This document shows, piece by piece, positions 1 through 6,124 of a stretch of 48,204 nucleotides of DNA. Both the position numbers and the translations under genes were made by a program. The first letter of the stretch is position 1. The number at the start of each line of letters is the position of its first letter. The stretch spans positions 1 to 48,204 of the forward strand of contig CAZJXT010000001.1 in assembly GCA_964550225.1 (NCBI GenBank), read 5' to 3'. Source of the DNA: CAIXMG01 sp964550225. Its GTDB lineage: Bacteria > Patescibacteriota > Minisyncoccia > Phycocordibacterales > UBA1006. Below the pieces are notes generated by a model. The model had not been told where the DNA came from, ran no database searches, and worked only from the letters and a program-made list of their open reading frames with translations.

Positions 1-339
1 AAAATATTTTTCCAGTTCTATAGCGATCACGCGACACTCGGTATTCGTATTTCCATACTGATCTATGAGCTTGTATTTTTTTGTAATAAATTCTGGAAAA
101 TTATATAAAATAGATTATGGTTTTTCTTTGGTAAAAATAGCTGTACCACTGTATCCTTTTTTTTCTGCTGAATTCCAAAATTCATGATACTCGGGGAGGT
201 CAAGCGGGGATTCGTGTTGCATTGCTTTTGTTTCTTGGAGACAAACAACGTCTGGATTTTCTTGTTCAATAAAAGGAACAAAGAGATTTTTCTTATGTAC
301 GGCACGAATACCGTTTACGTTCCACGAGATAAGTTTCAT
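1..339 (-). pseudogene. xth: exodeoxyribonuclease III with in-frame stop (partial, runs off window)
   Basis: The N-terminus MKLISWNVNGIRA, followed by DVVCLQETK and GYSGTAIFTKEKP, is diagnostic of the exodeoxyribonuclease III (AP endonuclease) family, a base-excision repair nuclease. The reading frame hits TAA at 117-115 after about 74 residues. The same frame beyond the stop continues with recognisable family sequence, SILYNFPEFITKKYKLID then NTECRVIAIELEKYF, to the window edge. The stop sits where the family usually has a hydrophobic residue after EKP, and TTA (Leu) to TAA is one base. No indel is needed. The start at 339 is chosen because a TATAGT box ends six bases upstream and the longer ORF adds only ten non-conserved residues. 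Either a recent pseudogene, readthrough, or a base-call error. Confidence 0.85.
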
Positions 340-345
340 AGGAAA

Positions 346-354
346 ACTATAGCA
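346..354 (-). promoter_or_regulatory. extended -10 box of xth, leaderless spacing
   Basis: TGC-TATAGT on the minus strand, ending six bases before the ATG at 339. The predicted transcript starts at the start codon. It lies just beyond the terminator of the upstream methyltransferase gene. Confidence 0.6.
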
Positions 355-355
355 T

Positions 356-384
356 AAAAAACATCTCATGAAGAGATGTTTTTT
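356..384 (-). terminator. Rho-independent terminator
   Basis: Inverted repeat ACATCTC / GAGATGT with a five-base loop, flanked by an A run and a T run. It follows the stop of the methyltransferase gene at 383 and separates it from xth on the same strand. Confidence 0.8.
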
Positions 385-1045
385 ATTTCAATTGATACAC
401 CGAGAAGAGAAGTACAAGCGAGTCCAGTGGATCTGTTTTCGGTTCGAAACTATGTGTTTTTTGTTCAACGAGTTCAAATCCATGATGACGAAATAGATCA
501 TTTATTTCATCAGCTGAGAAAAAATGATACAGCACTCCAAATTTTTCAAATTGATTTTCTGGTGATGCTTTAGGTCTAAACCCTAAAAATCGAGGTGTAT
601 CTTTTGAAAGTGATACATTCATCACATATCCACCTGGTTTTAATACTCGCTTTATTTCTGACATATATTGATGCCAATACATAACATCGATATGTTGCAT
701 TACTCCAATATCAGTGACCGCATCAAACGAATGATCTACGAGGGGAATATCTAACACATCACCATGAATATATCGCGCACGATCTGCATAATCATTTAAT
801 TTAATATCCTGATTTCCTTTACGTACAACATCATGAATATATTCTAATCCAATTGCACGATACCCCTCGGCAACGAGTTTTGAAATCCAAATTCCTCGTC
901 CTGCACCAACATCGAGCACCATCGCATCAGCTGGCATGTTAGGCATCATATTAATTGCGATCGTATGATAGGGAATATGAGTCCATACATCGGACCCGGT
1001 ACGATACGCAATTTCAAAATATTGTTTTTGAGCATCTGGGTTCAT
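383..1045 (-). CDS. class I SAM-dependent methyltransferase
   Basis: A 220-residue Rossmann-fold methyltransferase of the Methyltransf_11 type. Motif I is VLDVGAGRG (residues 43-51), the acidic end of strand 2 is GLEY, a GDVLDIP motif follows near residue 95, and the post-motif III segment is KRVLKPGGYVMNVSL. This fold transfers a methyl group from S-adenosylmethionine. The substrate cannot be read from the sequence; the C-terminal part (FFSADEINDLFRHHGFELVE) is the usual end of small-molecule type enzymes. Transcribed alone: it has its own -10 box and its own terminator. Confidence 0.85.
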   Translation of the reverse strand: MNPDAQKQYFEIAYRTGSDVWTHIPYHTIAINMMPNMPADAMVLDVGAGRGIWISKLVAEGYRAIGLEYIHDVVRKGNQDIKLNDYADRARYIHGDVLDIPLVDHSFDAVTDIGVMQHIDVMYWHQYMSEIKRVLKPGGYVMNVSLSKDTPRFLGFRPKASPENQFEKFGVLYHFFSADEINDLFRHHGFELVEQKTHSFEPKTDPLDSLVLLFSVYQLK

Positions 1046-1051
1046 AGATAT

Positions 1052-1057
1052 AGTATA
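1052..1057 (-). promoter_or_regulatory. -10 box of methyltransferase, leaderless spacing
   Basis: TATACT on the minus strand ends six bases before the ATG at 1045. Further TATACT-like repeats lie just upstream (1058-1080). Confidence 0.55.
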
Positions 1058-1099
1058 CAGTATACTCTATACTCTATATAGGGTCTCTGTTGAAAAGTT

Positions 1100-1996
1100 T
1101 TATTTCCCGTGAAATTTTTTGTGCACCTCGCGTAATTGTTTGTCAGTAACATGGGTATAAACTTGTGTCGTGGCAATATTTGCATGCCCTAACATTATTT
1201 GCACCGAACGAATATCAGCACCATTTGATAATAAATCAGTTGCAAACGAGTGGCGCAGTACATGCGGAGTAACCTTCTTGTAAATACCTGCTTTGGTAGC
1301 ATAGTGTTTCACAATACGCTGAATCGATCGAGGCGTCAGGCGCGCATCATCTGTTTTTCGAAATGACTCATTTACAAATAATGGTTCTGCCATATCTTTG
1401 CGTGATTTCAAATATTCACGCAATACATCCTTGGCACGATCTGATAGAAAAACCACACGCACCTTGTCACCTTTTCCGCGAATAGAAAACTCATCTTTTG
1501 AGAGATCAATATCACGGTTGAGTGAACATAATTCTGAAAGACGTAATCCTGTAGAAAAAAATAATTCAAGGATTGCAAGATCTCGTAAATTATTACTCGC
1601 AGCTGCGAGAAATCGTTTTAATTCTGCACCAGATAACGGATCAATATCTCGAGATCCTGTTTTTGCAAGCTCAATTGCATCAGGTGCAATACAAGAAATA
1701 TTTCTTTTTTTTAAATATTTTAAAAAAGAACGAATGGCAATCAAGTAATAATTCTGTGTTGCTTTTTTCATTGTACCTTGTGACTGACCTTTTACACGCG
1801 CACCCTTTGATCGATTGAGCGTTAATCGAAATTCTCGCAACATGTTTTCTGTAATATCGCTTGGACTATTCACTTTTCCAAATGCAAAAAAAACATCGAG
1901 ATAGTGTTCGTAGTTACGCACCGTGTTTAATGCGCGACCTTTTTCGATTTCTACATATTCCAAAAATTGACGCTTGAGATCTTGGATTGAATACAT
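1100..1996 (-). CDS. tyrosine recombinase XerC/XerD family
   Basis: 298 residues, normal length for Xer recombinases, which resolve chromosome dimers at dif sites before division. The N-terminal SAM-like core-binding domain covers roughly 1-100 and the catalytic domain 115-295. The full catalytic set is visible: R152 (STGLRLSEL), K175 (GKGDK), H245 and R248 (HVLRHSFA), H271 (MLGHANI) and nucleophile Y280 (TQVYTHV). XerC and XerD cannot be separated by eye; CPR genomes often carry a single Xer. No attachment site, excisionase or phage gene lies nearby, so a housekeeping role is more likely than integration. A TACAAT box ends six bases before the ATG. Confidence 0.9.
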   Translation of the reverse strand: MYSIQDLKRQFLEYVEIEKGRALNTVRNYEHYLDVFFAFGKVNSPSDITENMLREFRLTLNRSKGARVKGQSQGTMKKATQNYYLIAIRSFLKYLKKRNISCIAPDAIELAKTGSRDIDPLSGAELKRFLAAASNNLRDLAILELFFSTGLRLSELCSLNRDIDLSKDEFSIRGKGDKVRVVFLSDRAKDVLREYLKSRKDMAEPLFVNESFRKTDDARLTPRSIQRIVKHYATKAGIYKKVTPHVLRHSFATDLLSNGADIRSVQIMLGHANIATTQVYTHVTDKQLREVHKKFHGK

Positions 1997-2002
1997 ACAT
2001 CT

Positions 2003-2011
2003 ATTGTATCA
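2003..2011 (-). promoter_or_regulatory. extended -10 box of xer gene, leaderless spacing
   Basis: TGA-TACAAT on the minus strand, six bases before the ATG at 1996. Confidence 0.6.
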
Positions 2012-2036
2012 AGTTTCATTTCTTTTGCGACACTTA

Positions 2037-2064
2037 TTGACAATGCGCTTGAAAATGGTAGTAT
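2037..2064 (+). promoter_or_regulatory. promoter of the 2100 ORF
   Basis: TTGACA (2037-2042), 16-base spacer, TAGTAT (2059-2064). The predicted leader is about 30 bases, with no Shine-Dalgarno. Divergent from the xer promoter. Confidence 0.5.
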
Positions 2065-2099
2065 CATAAATAAATTTTCTTAACCATTAACTTCTGCTT

Positions 2100-2462
2100 A
2101 TGAAAAATCTCAACGATTTTGACGAACCTTTTCTATTTGATGATGATGGTATTAAAAGAGACATTATTACTAAAGGCGATAGAAAAGCCATTCTCTACAA
2201 ACTGCTCGGATTTATCTTCATGTTGATATGTATTTGGATAATTACTTACACAACCTCTTTTGAAGAAGGTATTGGGTATAGTTATATACCCGCAAGTATT
2301 GTTTATATCACCGCAATTTGTCTTGTAAGCAACAAAAGAGTTATCTATCTTTTGGAACTCATGAAGGTTGGATGCTTTAGAGAAGAAAATAACCAAAAAA
2401 TACCTAAAGCCGTACGTGAACAGCGGGCATATGATCAAATGAAAGCTCTTTTTTTGAAATAG
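2100..2462 (+). CDS. small two-helix membrane protein, unknown
   Basis: 120 residues, not recognised. An acidic N-terminus (DEPFLFDDDG) precedes two hydrophobic segments at about 38-56 and 63-80, followed by a basic, charged tail (KIPKAVREQRAYDQMKALFLK). Two membrane helices with both ends probably cytoplasmic is the simplest topology. Its own promoter and a strong terminator isolate it from rpsO, so neighbours say nothing about its function. Composition is similar to surrounding genes. Confidence 0.65.
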   Translation: MKNLNDFDEPFLFDDDGIKRDIITKGDRKAILYKLLGFIFMLICIWIITYTTSFEEGIGYSYIPASIVYITAICLVSNKRVIYLLELMKVGCFREENNQKIPKAVREQRAYDQMKALFLK

Positions 2463-2475
2463 TAAAACTGTTTTT

Positions 2476-2514
2476 GCCAAGATGTCTATATTTTATAGAT
2501 AGCTTGGCTTTTTT
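2476..2514 (+). terminator. Rho-independent terminator
   Basis: GCCAAG...CTTGGC stem, extended inside by TCTATA/TATAGA, followed by six T. It ends three bases before the -35 of rpsO. Confidence 0.85.
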
Positions 2515-2516
2515 AC

Positions 2517-2545
2517 TTGCAAAAAAAACATATCTATGCTATAGT
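2517..2545 (+). promoter_or_regulatory. rpsO promoter
   Basis: TTGCAA (2517-2522), 17-base spacer, TGC-extended TATAGT (2540-2545). The start codon is nine bases after the box, so the predicted leader is only about three bases. Confidence 0.65.
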
Positions 2546-2554
2546 CACCTCACT

Positions 2555-2818
2555 ATGTTAACTACAGCAAAAAAACAAAAAGTAATTGCTTCCGCAGCCC
2601 GAAAGGCAGGTGATACTGGATCTCCTGAGGTTCAAATTGCGCTTTTGTCTGAACAAATCAGTCAATTGACCAACCACTTGAAAGACCACAAAAAAGACAT
2701 CCATTCTCGACGAGGGTTGGTGATCATGGTTGCACAACGCCGAAAACTCTTGAACTACCTTAAACGAAAAGATGTTAAAGCGTACGAAAAAACATTGAAA
2801 CAAGTTGGATTGAAATAA
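2555..2818 (+). CDS. rpsO: 30S ribosomal protein S15
   Basis: 87 residues, the usual S15 length. Family hallmarks are GDTGSPEVQIALLSEQI, the H-x-KDHKKD-x-HSRRGL segment (NHLKDHKKDIHSRRGL) and QRRKLLNYLKRKD. S15 binds 16S rRNA helices 20-22 early in small-subunit assembly. The start at 2555 gives the normal N-terminus (MLTTAKKQ); a longer frame from 2474 would run through the upstream terminator and promoter. Pnp, its usual neighbour in many bacteria, is absent. Monocistronic between two terminators. Confidence 0.97.
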   Translation: MLTTAKKQKVIASAARKAGDTGSPEVQIALLSEQISQLTNHLKDHKKDIHSRRGLVIMVAQRRKLLNYLKRKDVKAYEKTLKQVGLK

Positions 2819-2831
2819 CTTGAACTACTAT

Positions 2832-2872
2832 AAAAACTCTCTTATTGACTATATATAAATAAGAGAGTTTTT
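2832..2872 (+). terminator. Rho-independent terminator of rpsO
   Basis: 15-base perfect arms: A5 CTCTCTTATT-type arm at 2832-2846 and its complement at 2858-2872 ending in T5, with an 11-base AT loop. The next promoter's -35 begins at 2875. Confidence 0.9.
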
Positions 2873-2874
2873 AT

Positions 2875-2902
2875 TTGACCCAAATAAAACATGTACTATA
2901 CT
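2875..2902 (+). promoter_or_regulatory. promoter of DUF1761-like gene
   Basis: TTGACC (2875-2880), 16-base spacer, TATACT (2897-2902). It sits two bases after the rpsO terminator. The ATG at 2911 is eight bases after the box, so the leader would be about two bases. Confidence 0.7.
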
Positions 2903-2910
2903 GGTTCAGT

Positions 2911-3360
2911 ATGACAACTATAATTCTTATCACCCTTATCGGGTCTCTTGTTTCATTAACCATTGGAACATTCTGGTATTCAGATAAAACACCCATGGGC
3001 CGATTGCATATGCAAGTTCTCGGATTTGATAAATTATCAGCCGATGAACAGAAAAAACTTATTGAGGAAGCTAAGCCTCATATGTGGAAATCATTCCTTG
3101 GGCAATTTATATTATCAGCAATGACCTCATTTTTTATCGCACTCGTAAGTGTGACCGGAACGAATAACGGACTACCTTTCAGTATGGTAATAGGATATGC
3201 GGTAATGGCATGGTTCTGTTTCATGGTTCCGGTAATTGGATCAAGTATTATTTGGGGAAATATTGACCGCAAAATTGCATGGAAGAAATTCTTTTTTGAT
3301 ATTTTTTCTTATTTAATAACAATTGGAGCTGTGCTCGTTGTTGCTCGATTGTTTGTATAA
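2911..3360 (+). CDS. DUF1761-like integral membrane protein
   Basis: 149 residues with four hydrophobic segments, at about 3-22, 69-88, 96-116 and 128-147. The first segment ends in GTFWYSDKTPMG, close to the GALWYSP motif at the same place in DUF1761 proteins, and the final helices match that layout. Function of the family is unknown. The start at 2911 is preferred because an upstream in-frame TTG at 2875 is the -35 hexamer of a good promoter. Flanked by terminators on both sides, so a single-gene unit. Confidence 0.65.
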   Translation: MTTIILITLIGSLVSLTIGTFWYSDKTPMGRLHMQVLGFDKLSADEQKKLIEEAKPHMWKSFLGQFILSAMTSFFIALVSVTGTNNGLPFSMVIGYAVMAWFCFMVPVIGSSIIWGNIDRKIAWKKFFFDIFSYLITIGAVLVVARLFV

Positions 3361-3375
3361 AATTATAAGCTCATG

Positions 3376-3407
3376 AAAAAAACCGCTCCGAGAGGAGCGG
3401 TTTTTTT
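3376..3407 (+). terminator. Rho-independent terminator
   Basis: A7 CCGCTCC / GGAGCGG T7 with a GAGA tetraloop; GC-rich seven-pair core. Confidence 0.92.
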
Positions 3408-3422
3408 CATATCAAGCAGTCA

Positions 3423-3431
3423 TGATATACT
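3423..3431 (+). promoter_or_regulatory. extended -10 box, leaderless spacing
   Basis: TGA-TATACT ending six bases before the ATG at 3438, about 16 bases after the preceding terminator. Confidence 0.65.
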
Positions 3432-3437
3432 CGCCCT

Positions 3438-3785
3438 ATGGCAACCTCCAAAGAATTCATGGAATACATCGTTGATCAAGTCGGACGCAGTGTCGGCGTT
3501 GAAAATATTTCTGTGCGTAAAATGTTTGGAGAATATGCGCTGTATTATCTAGGTGTGACCATTGGATTAATTTGCGACAATACATTGTTTATCAAAGTGA
3601 CTGATGCAACAACCGCAATCCTTGGTGATCACGAAACAGGATTTCCGTATCCTGGCGCGAATCCGTGGTATCAGTTAGATGAGAGTGATTTAGATAATTA
3701 TGAGCTAATGCAAAAGATTGTGAATGTGGTGTATGAGGAAAGTGTGACAAAGAAGAAAAGTAATAAAGCAAAGAAAAAAAAGTGA
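3438..3785 (+). CDS. TfoX/Sxy N-terminal domain protein
   Basis: 115 residues. The stretch SVRKMFGEYALYYLG followed by GLICDNTLFIKVTD and PYPGANPWYQLDE is the TfoX/Sxy N-terminal domain fold. In gamma-proteobacteria Sxy/TfoX activates competence genes with CRP, but short single-domain members such as this one occur widely and their role is unclear. A lysine-rich tail (KKKSNKAKKKK) may bind nucleic acid. Stops at TGA, one of the sites showing standard stop usage. Convergent with the next gene through a shared terminator. Confidence 0.8.
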   Translation: MATSKEFMEYIVDQVGRSVGVENISVRKMFGEYALYYLGVTIGLICDNTLFIKVTDATTAILGDHETGFPYPGANPWYQLDESDLDNYELMQKIVNVVYEESVTKKKSNKAKKKK

Positions 3786-3791
3786 GCCACT

Positions 3792-3820
3792 AAAAAAGCC
3801 GAACGACATGTTCGGCTTTT
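3792..3820. terminator. bidirectional terminator
   Basis: GCCGAAC / GTTCGGC with a five-base loop, A run on one side and T run on the other, between convergent genes. Confidence 0.85.
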
Positions 3821-3836
3821 GTTTTAGCAAAAAGTT

Positions 3837-4559
3837 TTATTTCTTTCGTGCAACAACAATTAAATGAGTAGGGTAAATATCACCACCAATTTGTTCCGCT
3901 GCGGGGAATTCGTAATCCTCCTTGATTTCAAGTAATTCAAAATGTTCAAGGAAATAAGGACTCAAATAGTCCTGCATGGTATGCGTTGGTTCGTACACTG
4001 TAATTTGTTTGTCGAAGATTTCAGATGCAACTATTTCTTGCTTGAAATAATCCTTGCCTGATTTTTTCTTTTCAAGAAATTGACGCAAGGGATGTACCGT
4101 GAGAAAAATGAAATAACCATCTCTTACCAGCAAACGATCTACATTTTCCCAAACAATGCTTAAGTCTTCCGCGGTTTGAAGTGCCCATTTTGAAACAATC
4201 AATTGAAAATGGAATCCCTTGAATGGACGGATATTTTTTTGCGAGAAATCCTCGCATTCCAGAATAATCTTTTTTGGAAATTTTTCCTCCACCAAAGAAA
4301 TCATTTCCTGGGAAGCATCTAAACCGAAACAGCAAACTTTTCTTTGTTTTGAATAAAGTTCAAAATCTGTTCCTGATCCGCAGCCCAGATCTAGCAAGTG
4401 CACAAGGGATCTTTCGTGTTCTATTGTTTGTATTTTTTCAATATATCTAAGGACAATATTTAAAAAAATTCCAGTTGATTTCTTATTCTCACCAGTATGT
4501 AGTTCTTCGTAATTTTTCGCAGAATTGTTGTACTGCGTTGAAAGATTTTTCTTTTTCAT
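3837..4559 (-). CDS. class I SAM-dependent methyltransferase
   Basis: 240 residues from the ATG at 4559. Motif I is LLDLGCGSGTDF, strand 2 ends in CFGLDAS, motif II/III region is LIVSKWALQTAEDLSIVWENVDRLL and then DGYFIFLTVHP. The C-terminal part (QIGGDIYPTHLIVVARKK) is typical of small-molecule methyltransferases, but the substrate is not identifiable. A longer frame to 4631 would overlap the upstream radical-SAM gene by 62 bases, so the shorter start, ten bases after that gene's stop, is preferred. Likely cotranscribed with the RlmN-like gene, which is also a methyl-transfer enzyme. Confidence 0.82.
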   Translation of the reverse strand: MKKKNLSTQYNNSAKNYEELHTGENKKSTGIFLNIVLRYIEKIQTIEHERSLVHLLDLGCGSGTDFELYSKQRKVCCFGLDASQEMISLVEEKFPKKIILECEDFSQKNIRPFKGFHFQLIVSKWALQTAEDLSIVWENVDRLLVRDGYFIFLTVHPLRQFLEKKKSGKDYFKQEIVASEIFDKQITVYEPTHTMQDYLSPYFLEHFELLEIKEDYEFPAAEQIGGDIYPTHLIVVARKK

Positions 4560-4569
4560 GTTAAATATT

Positions 4570-5463
4570 TTATTTGTTTGAAATGTAAGCAAACTCTCCA
4601 CAACCTGCCTGTAACGGTCTTCCTGCGGCAAGAAACCTAATGATTTTATTTTTTAAACCTGCATCTAGAAGATATCGTTTGAATCTATCAATATCTGATT
4701 TATCTCCTCGATCATAATTTAAAAAATCTACATCATTTGGTTCTGTTAATTGAAGTGTGATTAAACTACTGGTTCCATCAAGCAACGAAACGAGTTGTTC
4801 GGCATCCGAAAATGAATCATTGAACGATTTGTAGAGTAAATAATTCACTCGAACCTCAGAATTTGTTTTCTGATGAAATAATACACCTGCCTCTATTAAA
4901 GATTTAAGTGTAAAGTTTCCGGCAAAAGGAATTATTTCTTTTCTTTTAATTTCGTTTGGCGCATGTAGAGAAATCCACATCATTCTCATAGGAATTTTCT
5001 CGTTTGCAAATTGAATAATTTTTTTAGGTCCGCCAATCGTTGCAAATGAAAGCTTGTCTAAATATCCCAACATATTCAGATTTCTTAATGCTCCAGTAAA
5101 TTGGACATAGTTATCCAACGGTTCACCAATTCCCATAAAAACCACATGATCTAGGGTGGGAACACTAAATCTTTCGGCAATATGTTGCACTTGTTCAACA
5201 ATTTCGTTTTGAGTAAGATTGCGCGTAAACCCATTTTTTCCTGATACACACATTCTGCAGGCAAATTTACATCCGGCTTGAACAGAAACACATGCGTGGA
5301 ATTCTGTTTTTTCTCCACGAAGAATTTTAAATCCAGCGGTTTGAATAATCAATCCATCATGTAACCTTATCGAAGACTTAATATCTGCGACCGGCTGAAA
5401 TGTCGTATCACTCCAGTTTTCTGTACTAAGATACAAATGTTTTTGATCTTTAATAATTTTCAT
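4570..5463 (-). CDS. RlmN/Cfr-family radical SAM methyltransferase, short form
   Basis: 297 residues. All catalytic cysteines of RlmN/Cfr can be placed: radical-SAM cluster C65-x3-C69-x2-C72 (GCKFACRMC), C58 seven residues ahead (equivalent to E. coli C118), and C288 near the C-terminus (QAGCGEF, equivalent to the methyl-carrying C355). GIGEPLDN (111-118) is the family's GMGEPL motif. RlmN methylates C2 of A2503 in 23S rRNA and A37 of some tRNAs; Cfr methylates C8 of A2503. E. coli RlmN is 384 residues; here most of the N-terminal accessory domain is missing. RlmN versus another RNA target is not decidable by eye. Upstream A-rich stretch (A7 TAAAAG) rather than Shine-Dalgarno. Confidence 0.85.
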   Translation of the reverse strand: MKIIKDQKHLYLSTENWSDTTFQPVADIKSSIRLHDGLIIQTAGFKILRGEKTEFHACVSVQAGCKFACRMCVSGKNGFTRNLTQNEIVEQVQHIAERFSVPTLDHVVFMGIGEPLDNYVQFTGALRNLNMLGYLDKLSFATIGGPKKIIQFANEKIPMRMMWISLHAPNEIKRKEIIPFAGNFTLKSLIEAGVLFHQKTNSEVRVNYLLYKSFNDSFSDAEQLVSLLDGTSSLITLQLTEPNDVDFLNYDRGDKSDIDRFKRYLLDAGLKNKIIRFLAAGRPLQAGCGEFAYISNK

Positions 5464-5489
5464 AGTCTTTTATTTTTTTGTGAACAATT

Positions 5490-5774
5490 TTAAAATAACC
5501 CGAAGGGAAATACTAGTGGAAAAATCATTCCAATCATCACTAGAACATAAGCAAGTAGGTTACTTGCGAGTTCTAAATTACAAACTCTTGAATGTTCTTT
5601 GTATACTTTTTCTTTATATCGGTCCGTTCTTTTTTCGAACTGTTCATTCAGCACCTCTTTTGTAAGAGACTTATTTTTTTCTTTAAACCGAAGACTAAGA
5701 ATGTGAAAGAACAATGCGGAGGTAAGTAGTGTTACGCGAATGTGATTAACGAATAAAGGATTTGTAAAGTCCAT
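5490..5774 (-). CDS. small membrane protein downstream of hammerhead ribozyme
   Basis: 94 residues, family not recognised. A hydrophobic segment at about 12-28, a strongly charged middle (RFKEKNKSLTKEVLNEQFEKRTDRYKEKVYKE), then a second hydrophobic segment at about 69-92 ending PLVFPFGLF. The likely topology is a hairpin with a helical charged loop. The start codon lies 26 bases downstream of the ribozyme's 3' end, preceded by an A-rich stretch instead of a Shine-Dalgarno. It is 26 bases upstream of the RlmN-like gene, so the RNA would be shared. Not found with any function I can name. Confidence 0.6.
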   Translation of the reverse strand: MDFTNPLFVNHIRVTLLTSALFFHILSLRFKEKNKSLTKEVLNEQFEKRTDRYKEKVYKEHSRVCNLELASNLLAYVLVMIGMIFPLVFPFGLF

Positions 5775-5799
5775 ACTTTTATTTTTTTTGTGAAAGAAA

Positions 5800-5850
5800 T
5801 CTGTTTCGCTCTTTTGAGCTCATCAGTCGAGATACACATCTCGAGACAGA
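5800..5850 (-). ncRNA. hammerhead ribozyme, type III
   Basis: Reading the minus strand 5' to 3': stem III 5' arm UCUGU (5850-5846), cleavage-site C (5845), stem I UCGAGAU/AUCUCGA (5844-5838 with 5833-5827) closed by GUGU, invariant CUGAUGA (5826-5820), stem II GCUC/GAGC (5819-5816 with 5811-5808) closed by AAAA, invariant GAAA (5807-5804), and stem III 3' arm ACAGA (5804-5800). Every core position of the family is present and every stem is perfectly paired. Ends lie in stem III, so it is type III. Stem III and the UGUG of loop I recall the satellite tobacco ringspot virus hammerhead. Predicted self-cleavage is between 5845 and 5844. It lies between two small membrane ORFs. A separate hairpin GGGGAU/AUCCCC (5868-5852) precedes it. 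Sequence evidence is strong; activity is inferred. Confidence 0.9.
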
Positions 5851-5877
5851 AGGGGATTATCCATCCCCCCGTAATTT

Positions 5878-5991
5878 CTAATTGAAAGTGTGTAGTAGTA
5901 ATACTGCGACAAACATAACAATAACTGCAACTAAAGCAGAAAATATTATCGCGAGTTTAAAAACTCCCCATTGATAACCATCCCATTTCAT
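5878..5991 (-). CDS. 37-residue single-helix membrane protein
   Basis: Short ORF read directly: MKWDGYQWGVFK, then one hydrophobic helix (LAIIFSALVAVIVMFVAVLLL), then HTFN and TAG. The composition (N-terminal Trp/Lys, one uninterrupted 21-residue helix) is that of a real small membrane protein rather than random sequence. TAAAAT lies eight bases before the ATG. It is the first gene of the minus-strand group; the hammerhead ribozyme begins 28 bases after its stop. Function unknown; possibilities include a regulator of a membrane partner or a toxin-like peptide, neither supported by homology I can see. Confidence 0.55.
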   Translation of the reverse strand: MKWDGYQWGVFKLAIIFSALVAVIVMFVAVLLLHTFN

Positions 5992-6011
5992 AGGTCTATA
6001 TTTTATTTTTC

Positions 6012-6027
6012 GAAAGAACATTCTTTC
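6012..6027. promoter_or_regulatory. inverted repeat, possible operator
   Basis: GAAAGAA-CA-TTCTTTC, perfect seven-base arms, just upstream of the TAAAAT box of the minus-strand group. Possible binding site for the divergently encoded HTH-like protein. Confidence 0.4.
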
Positions 6028-6057
6028 TTGATACTAGCGTACCAGACATTTGACACA

Positions 6058-6076
6058 CTTGCATTTATATTGCAAG
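6058..6076. promoter_or_regulatory. inverted repeat, possible operator
   Basis: CTTGCA-TTTATAT-TGCAAG, six-base perfect arms, midway between the divergent start codons at 5991 and 6125. Confidence 0.4.
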
Positions 6077-6088
6077 AAATATATATTT

Positions 6089-6118
6089 ATTAAACTATTG
6101 GTTTAATTTTGATATACT
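6089..6118 (+). promoter_or_regulatory. promoter with overlapping inverted repeat
   Basis: ATTAAAC-TATTG-GTTTAAT (6089-6107), perfect seven-base arms, covers the -35 region of a TGA-extended TATACT box (6113-6118) that ends six bases before the ATG at 6125. The position suits a repressor operator; autoregulation by the 6125 product is an inference. Confidence 0.5.
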
Positions 6119-6124
6119 GTTTTT

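Noticed and set aside
63..305. 80-codon minus-strand ORF overlapping xth
   Set aside because: Lys/Gln-rich shadow frame of the xth gene with no independent signal.
505..530. CTGATGA on the minus strand, hammerhead-like core
   Set aside because: It lies within the methyltransferase coding sequence (FFSADEIN) and lacks the flanking stems and GAAA.
1100..1996. Integrase of a mobile element
   Set aside because: No attachment-site repeats, tRNA, excisionase or phage genes nearby; it fits a housekeeping Xer recombinase.
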